Shown here in pieces: positions 30,210 through 40,017 of a DNA stretch of 64,000 nt; position 1 is the stretch's first letter, and each line of letters opens with the position of its first letter. Position numbers and translations under genes: made by a program. The notes below the pieces were generated by a model, which saw nothing but the letters and a program-made list of their open reading frames with translations, had not been told where the DNA came from and searched no databases. The stretch spans positions 1,426,001 through 1,490,000 of the forward strand of contig OY101123.1 in the NCBI GenBank assembly GCA_956465555.1, read 5' to 3'. Origin of the DNA: Nitzschia sp. pyKryTriq1 (lineage: Eukaryota; Bacillariophyta; Bacillariophyceae; Bacillariales; Bacillariaceae).

Positions 30210-32051
30210 TCAAATTGAATCCTCGGATTTGTCGTCCGGAAAACTGATCACAGATCGTTCTACAAGCTGTTCTGCCATATCATCCATGGCGATTCCGCGG
30301 CGTGAATCGTCAAACAGTGCGTTTTCGCCAAATTTACCTACGCTAGTGGATGCCCTGATATCCAAGATTTCAGCGACGACATCTGCGTTACCGATGATCA
30401 TATTGAAAGTAAGTCTTGCAACCAGCCATCTCATACCGTGGATAAATCGATAGGCGTCGTTTTCGGAAGGAGCTTCAAAAACAAACTCTTGGCCTCTGTT
30501 AAGCAGTAAGTAGACAGTCCGGCTCGGAATCGCGTAGGGGTAATCCTTCAGCTGCACAGGTGATGCTCGTTCCAGAAGTTGAATATCAAACAAGTTTACA
30601 CCATATGTCTCGAATTCGCTTTCTTGCCAAACCAGTCGCGGGCCGCAGTACGTGCCCTGAGGAGTCCGATAGCCTTTTTTCAATCGCAAGGTGACCGTAG
30701 TTGGATTCATTGTCATTGTTTCCTTCTGCCAGAAGAAAGAAAACCCAATATGAACCATATCATAGACAAACGCTTGGACGAATCCACGATCCTTTGGATT
30801 CATTTTTTCACTTGCCCTCGAGGATACATTTGAGAGTTCCGAGATCGGTGCACTGCGCGAAGGTGTCAGATGAGGAATGTCCAGAGGCTCATTTTGACCC
30901 ATCACAAATGCTGCATTTTGCCTCGCAGGGGAGCGCATCGGATCTACGGACACCCCGATATTCCCTGCAAGACGGGTACTTGTTGGAGACGTCGGGTCTT
31001 CAAAAGCTTTCTTCGGACCCGTCTTGTTCTGGCCCGGCTCCTTTTCTCCGCTCCAGCCAGAATTGTCGGCTTTCTCCGACCCCCCTGGACTCATTCGAGG
31101 TGAGGAACTATCTTGACTATTATTTCCTTGAACATCCTTTGTTTGTTGCTGCTGCCGTTTCCTTTCTAGTCGCTTCGCTCTCCCTCCGCGATCACCGTGA
31201 CTAGAAGCCGACGTGTCTTCATCCAGGGACCCATCGTACATACTATCCTCCGAATCACTGAAGACATCCTCCTCAGCACCACACTGATGCTCGATCAGTT
31301 CCAAGACCTGGTTGCCAATCATATTGGCAATCTTTCTTCCATTCACTGTAGATTTCCTCCTTCGGCGAGAGCTGCCATCCAATGCAATTCTTTCTTTCTT
31401 CTTCCGCTCTTGTGCGATTTTCATTTTCGTTTTCCACCTTTGTTGTTGCTCCGCCTTGATTTCTTCCTGCGTTTTGCGAACAAGTGCAGATGCGTTAACG
31501 GTGAGATCTTGATCAATTCCCTTACTGGATTCATCCCTCATGCGGGCCATTGGAGAGGCACTTTCGACAGGTTTGCTGCTGTGCTGGTCAGAGGCCGAGA
31601 TTCCTGTAGGTTGTATTCTTGCGTTTTCAACCAGAGACAAACTATCACGTTTGCCTTCAGACAAAGCTTCTCGACCCGCTGAAGAAAATGATGTCGAGTA
31701 ATACGTCGTTGGCTCCTTGATAAGCTTCTCGCGTATATCGTCGGACTTTCCTATTTTCGTACAGTCGTATGTGTAGCCACAAAACGGGTCTTCTTTCTTC
31801 TCTTCGAATACTGAATCCAACTTTTTCTTGAACGAAGCCATGCTTTCCATAGGGCTGCCTTTGTTCATATTGATGTTTTCTTCAGCGACCTCTTCAGCGC
31901 TTCTTGGCTGAACAGGCTGGTTCAAATCCCTGATATGTTGTATAGCATGGGAAATGCCAACCGAGACAGCTGCCGCAGCACTGAGCAGACTCGCCTGCGA
32001 AACGCATCCAAGATGAACACTCTTCCCGCCCTCTCTTGCATCAGAACTCAT
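30210..32051 (-). CDS. Uncharacterised protein with C-terminal PH-like domain
   Basis: A 613-residue protein from ATG 32051 (the frame extends four codons to a TTG). Residues 1-~50 contain a hydrophobic Ala-rich stretch (SLLSAAAAVSVGISHAI) that could be a membrane segment. Residues ~195-250 are a Lys/Arg/Glu-rich coiled-coil-like helix (TQEEIKAEQQQRWKTKMKIA). An acidic serine region follows, with a second basic helix (RAKRLERKRQQQQ). The last ~190 residues are globular: FVQAFVYDMVHIGFSFFWQK, TVTLRLKKGYRTPQGTYCG, GVNLFDIQLLERAS, TVYLLLNRGQEFVFEAPSEN, AYRFIHGMRWLVARLTFNMI; the alternating strands and final amphipathic helix resemble a PH domain. Lipid or protein binding is inferred; no named family is recognised. 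Confidence 0.7.
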   Translation of the reverse strand: MSSDAREGGKSVHLGCVSQASLLSAAAAVSVGISHAIQHIRDLNQPVQPRSAEEVAEENINMNKGSPMESMASFKKKLDSVFEEKKEDPFCGYTYDCTKIGKSDDIREKLIKEPTTYYSTSFSSAGREALSEGKRDSLSLVENARIQPTGISASDQHSSKPVESASPMARMRDESSKGIDQDLTVNASALVRKTQEEIKAEQQQRWKTKMKIAQERKKKERIALDGSSRRRRKSTVNGRKIANMIGNQVLELIEHQCGAEEDVFSDSEDSMYDGSLDEDTSASSHGDRGGRAKRLERKRQQQQTKDVQGNNSQDSSSPRMSPGGSEKADNSGWSGEKEPGQNKTGPKKAFEDPTSPTSTRLAGNIGVSVDPMRSPARQNAAFVMGQNEPLDIPHLTPSRSAPISELSNVSSRASEKMNPKDRGFVQAFVYDMVHIGFSFFWQKETMTMNPTTVTLRLKKGYRTPQGTYCGPRLVWQESEFETYGVNLFDIQLLERASPVQLKDYPYAIPSRTVYLLLNRGQEFVFEAPSENDAYRFIHGMRWLVARLTFNMIIGNADVVAEILDIRASTSVGKFGENALFDDSRRGIAMDDMAEQLVERSVISFPDDKSEDSI

Positions 32052-32957
32052 GGTTTCTTTCAAATTGGGTCAATGAATGTCTTGCTGCTAATCGTAACCA
32101 ACAATTCTTTTGGTTTTGCATCCCAAAGAAATGCATTACGCGTCTACAGCTGACCATTACCCCGGTACGCATACGGCGGCACTTCGGTGACTGAGATTTG
32201 AGATCAGCCGGTTTGCTTCCAAAATTTCTGGAGCACGGATTCACATACGTTTGACTATGGTAATTAGGCCACCAATCGACGACATTTTATTTATAAATGT
32301 ATTCATTCATGTATATGTTAATATACCCTCGCGCCAATTTGGCTGCTATGATGTCTTCCGAAGCAAGACGACTGAATGCCTTTATCAGTCTTACAGAAAT
32401 GCAGTACTGGTACCGGTACAAGTACTGTTCGTAGAGTGTTGTTCGAGTGCAAGACTGGATTGACCCACACCGGACAGACCGAGCCTGACGTCAGATGGCA
32501 GCGAACAATCTTCGCCAGGTACCGGTACAGTATTCGTATGAATTGCGTACTGGTACCATTACTGCGTACAAGTACACTCGCTAGACGACTCAGTGGACTC
32601 TTGCACGCGTAAACGTACGGCCATGAAGCGCTCTCTGGTAAGAGGAGTCAGTCTACACATCTACCGGTACGGAGACGATGGAGATACTCCCGTTACCTGG
32701 ATATCTCTACTCTACTAGAGTAGAGTAGCTCTACTCTAGTAGTAGAGAAGGCCAAGCTAGCAAGGCTCTACAGTAGCTCTACTCTACTAGTAGAGTAGAG
32801 AGAGATGGTAGAAATAACTACTGTTCTCGACGAGCTCGTGTTTTAATCTCAGAACCCCCTTGGTCTACTCTACTAGTAGGGACTAGTAGTGGGCTCTTCC
32901 GTCATTTTTCAACAGAGGACCACCACCAAGACGAACTGAACTCCAAAATGGAACATT
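32052..32957. other. Intergenic region with GTAC and CTACTAGTAG repeats
   Basis: 906 bp. GTAC motifs at 32402-32425 and 32518-32580; CTCTACTCTACTAGAGTAGAGTAG-type repeats at about 32703-32810. No gene supported. Confidence 0.55.
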
Positions 32958-35900
32958 TCACTGTTTTTCAATGTCACGTTCACCAGAAGAAGAAGGAATT
33001 TTGCCATTGTTCGTTTCGTCCTCAACAAAGTCATCACCTTCGACTTTGTATTTATAGCTGTACAGCTCGTAGACGCTCAAATTGAACCGCTGGATGATCA
33101 AAACCTTGGACACCTCGTGGACCAAAAAGGGAAACACGCTCATGCCTGCTACCAACAAGTAGGATTGCCAATCCAAGTAATCCGTCCGCATGATGTCCTT
33201 CAGACCTGGCACGTGCGTCATCAAAATGATAATGGCCATGGAAGAAAACGCCGAAATGTTCATCCACTTGCCAGAAAAGAAACCCACCGAAAAAATCGAC
33301 CGGTCTGGAGCCCTATGCGAGAAGCCCAACAACAATTCCGCAATGTTGATGAGCAGAATAAACATCGTTCGAGTCTTTTCCAGCGCCGTATCATAGTCGT
33401 CGGCGTAGCCAGTGTCGTATCCTCGCAAGTTGCCCAAATACCACATGTTGCCAACCAGAATGATGACAAGGTAGGACAGCATCAAGGCAAAGTTGGTGAT
33501 GGTAATACTGATGTACGTAAAGCGGTTCAGCACGGACGTGTCACGCCGTAGGGGAGCACGTTTCATCAAATCTCCCTCTGCTTCTTCCAACGAAAGCGCA
33601 ATGGCTGGGAAACCATCCGTCAACAGATTCAGAACAAGCAGATTGAGAGCATCTAAGGTAATCACCACGTCAGCGAACGTCAGTGTCAAATAGATCACCA
33701 CTTCACTAATGTTGGTCCCGAGCAGAAAGAGCAGGAATTTCAAAATGTTGTCAAATCCCAAGCGTCCCGCTCGAATGGCCTCGACAATGCCGGAAAAGGA
33801 GGAATCCACCAGAATCATGTCGCCAGCAGCCTTCGCAATGTCGGATCCGTTGCCCATGGCAATACCGACATTGGCCCCACGGAGTGCGGGTGCATCGTTG
33901 GCGCCATCTCCCGTCATGGCGGTCACCAATTTCATGCTCTTGGCCACTTCGACGAACCACCGTTTCTGGAGAGGGGACACGCGACCAATGATCAGTCCCT
34001 TGTTGTGTGTCATGGAGTAGCGTAATCGACGGTGAATCTCGGTCTTGGCTTGAGATTCGTCCATATCGCCAAAGAGTTCAAAGGCATTAATGAGACACAT
34101 TTTCTCATCTTCTTTGGTCAAATCCTGGACCAGACCAACCTGCCGTGCAATGCTCAATCCGGTAATGGGGTTATCGCCTGTAATCATAGTAACAACGACA
34201 CCTGCTCCGCGAATAATCTTAATGTTTTCTGCCACATCCACCCGCGGAGGATCCTGCAGGACCATGCAGCCCAAAAAGACAAAGTCGTCTCCAAAATCAC
34301 CAATCTCGCCCTCGATAATCCGTTCGGGAAGTTCCTCGACGAGCTTGGCGGCCACACAAATGACACGGTATCCTTCTTGGGCCCAGTTGTCAACCGTGAT
34401 CATGCGTTGATTGGGATCAAAAGTGTCAATGGTGGACTTGTCCCAATGGCCCAGGTCGGTCTTGAGAGTGGCTTGTCCTGTCACACCGCGAAGGACCCAG
34501 TCGGATCCCACCTTGACAAGATACTTTTGCCCATTGATGGTGACGGCCATTCGAGCCAGCTTGGTCTTGGAGGAGGCCGTCTCTAGTAAGAGACGTTCAA
34601 AGCTTCTCTGGTTGTCCGAGTCAATCTCTTTGGGGTATGCCTGCTTGCAGGCATCGCCAGTAGGATTGGACCGCAAGTCGTCCTGGGCTTTGGCGGCCAA
34701 GAGTCGAATATACGTTGGCAAATAGGACTTTGACACAGATTCGACAGGAATGGCAGTGGCATTCTGGGGCCCGACAAATTGTTCCTCCAATCCCACGTAT
34801 CCTTGCGTGGTCACTACGGCTCGTGCCGTCATTTCATTCTTGGTGAGTGTCCCGGTCTTGTCGGTAAAGACATAATTCAATCGACTGAGCTCCTCTCCGG
34901 CTGGCAATGACTTGACAATGACACCTTTTTTGGCGAGACTCTTGATGACGGCGGCCAGTGCAATCACCAGGGCGACGGGTAGATTTTCTGGCACGGCGGC
35001 CACGGTCAATGCGACCGAGTTCAAGATACACGTCAAGGTTTGGGGGTCTTCCGAGTTGGGTTCGACGCCACGTCCGGTGGGAATGCACACGGCAGCGTTC
35101 AAGGCGGAGGCGGCAATACTGACCAGTGCCAACAGCAAGACTAGGCGATCAATCATTTTTTGCAGTGGCGACATTTCTGGTTCTTGATCGGCCATGGCTT
35201 GAAAGATGCGCCCCATCTCGGTCCGTTGGCCCGTTTCGACGACCAACGCCATGCAGTCACCATTGAATTCGGTTCCCATGAAGAGTCGGGTCATGCATTC
35301 GCGTTTGTACAAGTAGTCTTTGGCTTTGCGTTGTGACTCCGTGTCCTTCTTGTCTTTGTTGTTGTTGTTGACGTTGTTGTCCTCCAAACTGGTTCGACTC
35401 GAGCTGTTGGGGAGATTGTTGTTGGAATCTTCTTCCACTTCGTCCACTTCTTCTTGGTCGACGAAATACTGATGTTTTTGTACGGGTTCACTTTCTCCCG
35501 TCAACATGGCTTCGTTGCAGAAACAATCTTGCGATTTTTGATCGAGAATAATGGCATCGGCCGGCACGATATCTCCCGTTTTCAACTGAATAATCATGCC
35601 CGGCAACAGTTTGGTATTGATCAGAGGAAACCATCCCTGTTGGTTTCCGGGATGATTGTAACTTTTGACCAAGGTGGTACCTGGAAGATCTCCGAGGTCG
35701 GCTGCCGCCTTGTTGGACGTGTATTCAGTGTAAGCTCCAATGTTGGTGGCAATCAAGACGATAATGAGAATAGCCGAGGCAGCCACCACATCTCCCACAG
35801 CATACAAGACAATCATGGCAATCACCAATAGAATCATCATGATATCATAAAAGGAATGAATCCAAAGAGACAGATAGGATTCCAGTTTCGGTTTGGGAAG

Positions 35901-36284
35901 TTCATTTGGTCCATATTCCTCCAGGCGTTCCTTGAGACCAGCTTCGGCATTATTCTTATTGTTTTTACCCAAGAGTTCCCAGTCCAATCCGTGTTGCAAG
36001 ACGTCGTCTAGATTCCGAAAAGACGCCAGGTTCCAACACAACTCGAACGATTTGACAATTTTCCACTGTTCGGGTGCGTCGACAGGAGCAAATGCGGGGG
36101 GAAGATTCTCCAAATTGCCACGACGGAGGCATGAGGGGGAAGAAGCAGCATTGGCTTCAGCAAACGCAGCCGCAGCAGCCTTTTCCGATTGGCGTGACTC
36201 AACGGAGCACTGAGATCGTTGCGAATGACGCTGAAGATTCTTCAAAGACAAGGGGCGATGTCCATCCAATCGCAACGCTTCCAT
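32958..36284 (-). CDS. P2-type cation-transporting ATPase (Ca2+-ATPase-like)
   Basis: A 1108-residue intronless protein from ATG 36284. Order: cytosolic N-terminus, cation-ATPase N domain (LKERLEEYGPNELPKPKLES), M1-M2, actuator with LTGES (~260), an Asn/acidic insertion, M3-M4 with VAAVPENLPVAL, phosphorylation site DKTGTLTKNEMT (Asp ~475), MITGDNPITGLSIARQVG, hinge TGDGANDAPALRGANVGIAM (~789), then M5-M10. Ion-site positions of SERCA are mostly kept: Glu in PENLP, Asn and Glu in NISEVV (M5), and Asn, Thr, Asp in NLLTDGFPA (M6). Differences from SERCA/PMR1 are PENLP for PEGLP, FTDKTGT for CSDKTGT and KVGSD near the usual KGAxE. It should pump cations, most likely Ca2+, at the expense of ATP; membrane location is not evident. 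The last ~60 residues are a hydrophilic tail. Confidence 0.92.
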   Translation of the reverse strand: MEALRLDGHRPLSLKNLQRHSQRSQCSVESRQSEKAAAAAFAEANAASSPSCLRRGNLENLPPAFAPVDAPEQWKIVKSFELCWNLASFRNLDDVLQHGLDWELLGKNNKNNAEAGLKERLEEYGPNELPKPKLESYLSLWIHSFYDIMMILLVIAMIVLYAVGDVVAASAILIIVLIATNIGAYTEYTSNKAAADLGDLPGTTLVKSYNHPGNQQGWFPLINTKLLPGMIIQLKTGDIVPADAIILDQKSQDCFCNEAMLTGESEPVQKHQYFVDQEEVDEVEEDSNNNLPNSSSRTSLEDNNVNNNNKDKKDTESQRKAKDYLYKRECMTRLFMGTEFNGDCMALVVETGQRTEMGRIFQAMADQEPEMSPLQKMIDRLVLLLALVSIAASALNAAVCIPTGRGVEPNSEDPQTLTCILNSVALTVAAVPENLPVALVIALAAVIKSLAKKGVIVKSLPAGEELSRLNYVFTDKTGTLTKNEMTARAVVTTQGYVGLEEQFVGPQNATAIPVESVSKSYLPTYIRLLAAKAQDDLRSNPTGDACKQAYPKEIDSDNQRSFERLLLETASSKTKLARMAVTINGQKYLVKVGSDWVLRGVTGQATLKTDLGHWDKSTIDTFDPNQRMITVDNWAQEGYRVICVAAKLVEELPERIIEGEIGDFGDDFVFLGCMVLQDPPRVDVAENIKIIRGAGVVVTMITGDNPITGLSIARQVGLVQDLTKEDEKMCLINAFELFGDMDESQAKTEIHRRLRYSMTHNKGLIIGRVSPLQKRWFVEVAKSMKLVTAMTGDGANDAPALRGANVGIAMGNGSDIAKAAGDMILVDSSFSGIVEAIRAGRLGFDNILKFLLFLLGTNISEVVIYLTLTFADVVITLDALNLLVLNLLTDGFPAIALSLEEAEGDLMKRAPLRRDTSVLNRFTYISITITNFALMLSYLVIILVGNMWYLGNLRGYDTGYADDYDTALEKTRTMFILLINIAELLLGFSHRAPDRSIFSVGFFSGKWMNISAFSSMAIIILMTHVPGLKDIMRTDYLDWQSYLLVAGMSVFPFLVHEVSKVLIIQRFNLSVYELYSYKYKVEGDDFVEDETNNGKIPSSSGERDIEKQ

Positions 36285-37310
36285 GGTGAAAAAGTAAACA
36301 GTAGCGACTGCTGACTAAATGGAGGCGAGGTTAGCGTGGAGGCAAGGTTAGCGTAAGTGGACTCACAATAGTACTCTTGATATTAGCTGCTTTATGATGT
36401 TGTTGATCAAGATTATGTCCTATGTCTTGCCTTTCTTGTCGCCGATCGGGCAGGGGCTTCCTCTCCTGTCGTCTCATGCTTCTCGCGGCGAGAGCGACGG
36501 AGCTGGAGCGGCCGTCAGCCGCTTCTCACGTACGTACAGTACTCGTCGCGCGCCCCTGAGAAAGGGCGATGAGAAGATGAAGATGTCTTGCCTTTCTGGA
36601 AATTGGGGCTTCCTCCTGTCGTCTCTTGCTACCGGTGCGTACAGTACGGTACCGGTACTGTACCAGGTACCTGCGTACAAGAACCGGTACCTGGTCCCAC
36701 TCTGTACTGGTAATTGCTGCTCGCGGGCGGGGAAAGGGGAGAGCCGCGGAGTAGCGGCTTCTCCACGCCACGAGCGAGGGGCGAGCAAATGCGCACGTCA
36801 CGAGTTGGATGATTCGCACTCAGGATGTTGGGCTTTGGGGCAAGTTTGGGGTGCCCCAATATTCAGAGTCCAATGGATCGACTGCGCGGAATCTCTCTCT
36901 GAGAAGACCAAAACGAACGGAGAGGATCCCATACCGTATGGTATGGTCCCTCTCATTCTCTCGTCATAAACTTCTTCCATCACATCTCACATCCTACCGG
37001 TATTTCTTAATCAGACCTTTGGATTCAACTGAAAGATCACCGTCATATTCGTAGTACTTGTCCTGGAACGTGAGGAGGGAATGTCCAGCCCAAACTTTAT
37101 CATTTGAAGACAGGAAGATATCGTTGCTCTATCTTCAGCGTCAATAGTCGCTGTGTAGTGATATAGCCCACCGAACTTGTATCTACTACTACTGTAATAG
37201 CCATTTGGTTTGCAGTGAAAACTTCACTGTGAAAAACCATGAAAAAAACAGCACTCAACAAACATTTTAACAAGAATATAATCGTCGTTCCATGTTCTCG
37301 TACTCCTACT
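36285..37310. other. 1.0-kb intergenic region
   Basis: No gene supported. A diverged direct repeat is present: ATGTCTTGCCTTTCT followed by GGGGCTTCCT and CCTGTCGTCTC occurs at about 36421-36476 and again at 36581-36629. A GTAC cluster lies at 36635-36715. The 191-codon plus-strand frame at 36394 runs through both and lacks protein-like character. Confidence 0.5.
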
Positions 37311-38666
37311 CTAGATCATTTCCCAAATATCCTTTTGCATACCCCAAAGCGTCTTGGTGGACTGAAGAAGCTTTGCTTTTTCGGAACCCGTGAGAGGAAG
37401 TTCGACGACACGACGAACACCTGTAGAACCAACCACGCATGGCATAGAGGTGAATATGTCCTCTTCAATTCCATACAATCCACGAACACAGGTGCTAAGA
37501 GGCATCACCTGCCGGGTATCATCCATGACTGCTCTCGCAATATGCGACCCTGTCAGACCAACAGCCCAATTGGTGTAGCCTTTCTTTTGAATCACATCGT
37601 ATGCTGACATGACAACTTCATTGTGCATACTATCGTGTAAAGAGGTGGGCTCTTCGCCGTTTTTCAAGAGAGGAACACCACCGACGCGAACAGAACTCCA
37701 AACTGGAACACTCGAATCTCCATGCTCCCCAATAACATAACCATTAACAGCAGAGGCATCCAAATCCAGTTTCTTTGCGAGCAAGGACCGAAGACGTGAA
37801 GAATCGAGGCACGTACCAGAGCCAAAAATGCGACCAGGAGGAATAGACGGCCCCGCAATTTTGGCCGCCACTGCAGTCATTATATCTACTGGGTTGGCAA
37901 CAATGCAGATGGATGCATTGGGCGAAAAAGTGAGTACTTTCGGTACAATATTTTTCATAATGCCGACATTTCGTTCCAACAGATTCAAGCGAGATTCTCC
38001 CGGTTTCTGGGCAGCTCCTGCAGTGATGATGACCAAGTTCGAGTCCTGGGAAACCGACTGTACCATAGCAACGGTCAGAGCATACCACAGTATGAATATT
38101 TTCACTGAATGAGTGCCCCGTCTATGGGTTGACTACCTTTTCGTTGACACTTACGTATTCATCAGACGCCAAAATGCGCACATGTTGGTGGAAGGCAGAG
38201 CCTTGTTCAAGGTCCTTTGCTTCGCCGAAAAGTTTTTCCTTGTTCATGTCGACAAGGGCAATCGTTCCTGCGGTGACTTGATTGAGCATGGAATAAGCGA
38301 TTGCCATACCCACCTATGGAATAATGGTGGTGAGAATTGACGACACAAAATGTGCAAAACGCCCATGGTAAGAAAACGACAGACACTCACCTGTCCACAA
38401 CCGACAACAGACACCTTCTTGTGACCGAGTTTGTCATCTACCGTGTTTAAGGGAGTAAGTTCAACACCAGAAGTGTAGGGAATAGGCTCAACCGAATGTT
38501 TCAGACGTAGATGAGACAAGCCGGTTTCTTGTTGAAGAAGGTTGTTGTCTTCATCGGAAGTAGTTAAAAGAGATGGGGTCGAGCTAGTGAAACGAGCCGT
38601 TCGAGCTCGACCAGAGTTGAACGACACGGCGCGACTGGACAAACGAAGAAACTTTGGCCCAATCAT
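37311..38666 (-). CDS. L-lactate dehydrogenase-like (LDH/MDH family), mitochondrial leader, three exons
   Basis: Exons complement 38391-38666, 38155-38313 and 37311-38057 join to 1182 nt (393 residues); both introns (77 and 97 bp) are phase 0 with GTGAGT...TAG and GTAAGT...CAG. Residues 1-~60 form a basic, Ser/Arg-rich mitochondrial-type leader (MIGPKFLRLSSRAVSFNSGR). The NAD site VSVVGCGQVGMA has Gly89, 91 and 94. The substrate loop AAQKPGESRLNL has Gln162 where malate dehydrogenases have Arg (position 102 of LDH numbering), with Arg168 equivalent to Arg109. NPVDIM, LDSSRLR (Arg233 = Arg171) and GEHGDSS (His257 = His195) complete the site. These residues predict NAD-dependent interconversion of pyruvate and L-lactate rather than oxaloacetate/malate. 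Whether it is truly imported is inferred. Confidence 0.9.
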
Positions 38667-39204
38667 TGTTGTATAGCAATTTAAAACTCCAGGACGAAAA
38701 TCTTTTGTGCTACCTCTCCCGGTCGGAATAACAATGAGACATGAGACGTTGGATGTTGGATCTTCCTTTCCCGCTCGTTGTTTAGCATTTTTTTAAAGCA
38801 TTTTGGGCTTCGCTCTCTAGACTACGTACTGTACCGGTGGTATCCACAATACAGATAGCTCGTCGCCGGGAGAGAAAGAATTCTTTTGGGAAAAGAAAAT
38901 GACGTTAAAAGAAGGTTGGATGGTGTCCGCCCCGGCGGCCGGCGGATACGAAAATTTTTTTGGGCCTCAGTGCTTGCTGTCGAATTGATATGGTCATATT
39001 AGTCAGACTAGTAGCGGTCGGGTCATTTGAGAATGACTGTTACCGATCGCTTGTTGCTCTATCCTTAGAGAACGATATGATTTTCAATAAGAATTGTGAG
39101 CCAAGACAGCCCTTGGGAGTAGACCGCCGGCTCGCTAACAATCCGGTCGGTGAGGCCTGTCTGGCGCGCATATATTCTATTCATTCCTTATGCCGCCAAA
39201 ACAT
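38667..39204. other. Intergenic region upstream of LDH
   Basis: 538 bp with one ACTGTACCGGTGG motif near 38829 and no supported gene. Confidence 0.45.
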
Positions 39205-39433
39205 CTGAGGCGCAGAATCTCCAGGATGGCGGATCTGTTCTCCAGGGGATTCTCCAGGGGATTCTCCAGGGGATTCTCCATGGTCTCCTTAGAGATTCTC
39301 CTAGGAGAAAGGTCATACGTTCTTCCTTTACATCCAATTGCCGAATTCACCTGCCGAATTCACCTGCCGAACCCACCTGCCTGAATTTGCGCAGAAAAAT
39401 TCTCCAGACAAATTCTCCAGACAAATTCTTCCT
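39205..39433. repeat. Composite minisatellite/dispersed element
   Basis: Begins with CTGAGGCGCAGAATCTCCAG (inverse of 12696-12730), followed by 3.6 copies of the 12-mer TTCTCCAGGGGA (39238-39280), then GAATTCACCTGCC-type units (39341-39385) and two AAATTCTCCAGAC units (about 39395-39425). It looks like a low-copy mobile or duplicated element built on CTCCAG/CTGCC motifs. Confidence 0.75.
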
Positions 39434-39443
39434 AAGAATTTGA

Positions 39444-39677
39444 TGGGGCTTTCTCCAGACCCAATCTCCCCATTTGCTTTACATCGAGCATACATCTAAG
39501 ACAACATTGGCCGATAGTACCCATCCAAACCGCTACTTATTATTATTATCACATTAGACTTGGGGCTTTCTCCAGACCCAATCACCCCATTTGCTTTACA
39601 TCGAGCATACACCTAAGACAACATTGGCAGATAATACCCATCCAAACCGCTACTTATTATTATTATCACATTAGACT
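39444..39677. repeat. 117-bp tandem duplication (two copies)
   Basis: Units 39444-39560 and 39561-39677 abut exactly, each starting TGGGGCTTTCTCCAGACCCA and ending TATTATCACATTAGACT, with only a handful of substitutions between them (for example ATCTCCCC/ATCACCCC, CATCTAAG/CACCTAAG, GCCGATAGT/GCAGATAAT). Confidence 0.95.
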
Positions 39678-39789
39678 TGGACCATTTCCAAGGTAATTTT
39701 CCTCCCAGCTAACATGCACAATAAACTTTGACACAATTTCTCCATAGTAATCAAGTGATAGTAAAATTGATCCACATTGGATGATCTAT

Positions 39790-40017
39790 CTAAATAGCAA
39801 TTAAATCTAGTGCATTTTCTGCCACAGGCATCTCGCCATTATCTTGGCCACCTCCATCCGGCCCCATTTCCTTTGCCCAAGTTTCCAGCAGTTTTTTCTC
39901 CAACTCCTCACCCGTCGGAACGGGTTGTCTTTCATCAAATCGGCAATCGTTGATGGGGTTGACCGAGGGGATGGGACTAGAAACCATAAGTTGCAGAAAT
40001 TCCTCGAACTTTCCCAT
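39790..40017 (-). CDS. Small hypothetical protein
   Basis: 75 codons from ATG 40017 (MGKFEEFLQLMVSSPIPSVN) to a TAG at 39790. Composition is protein-like and acidic, with a helical segment (TGEELEKKLLETWAKEMG) and no low complexity. A stop lies upstream in frame, so either this is a complete small protein or a last exon whose acceptor I cannot place. A competing 205-codon plus-strand frame (39844-40461) overlaps it; only one is likely to be real. No family is recognised. It borders the repeat block at 39.2-39.7 kb, so a fragment of an element is possible. Confidence 0.3.
   Translation of the reverse strand: MGKFEEFLQLMVSSPIPSVNPINDCRFDERQPVPTGEELEKKLLETWAKEMGPDGGGQDNGEMPVAENALDLIAI

Noticed and set aside
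36394-36969. 191-codon plus-strand frame
   Set aside because: Crosses a diverged direct repeat and a GTAC palindrome cluster; composition is not protein-like and no family matches.
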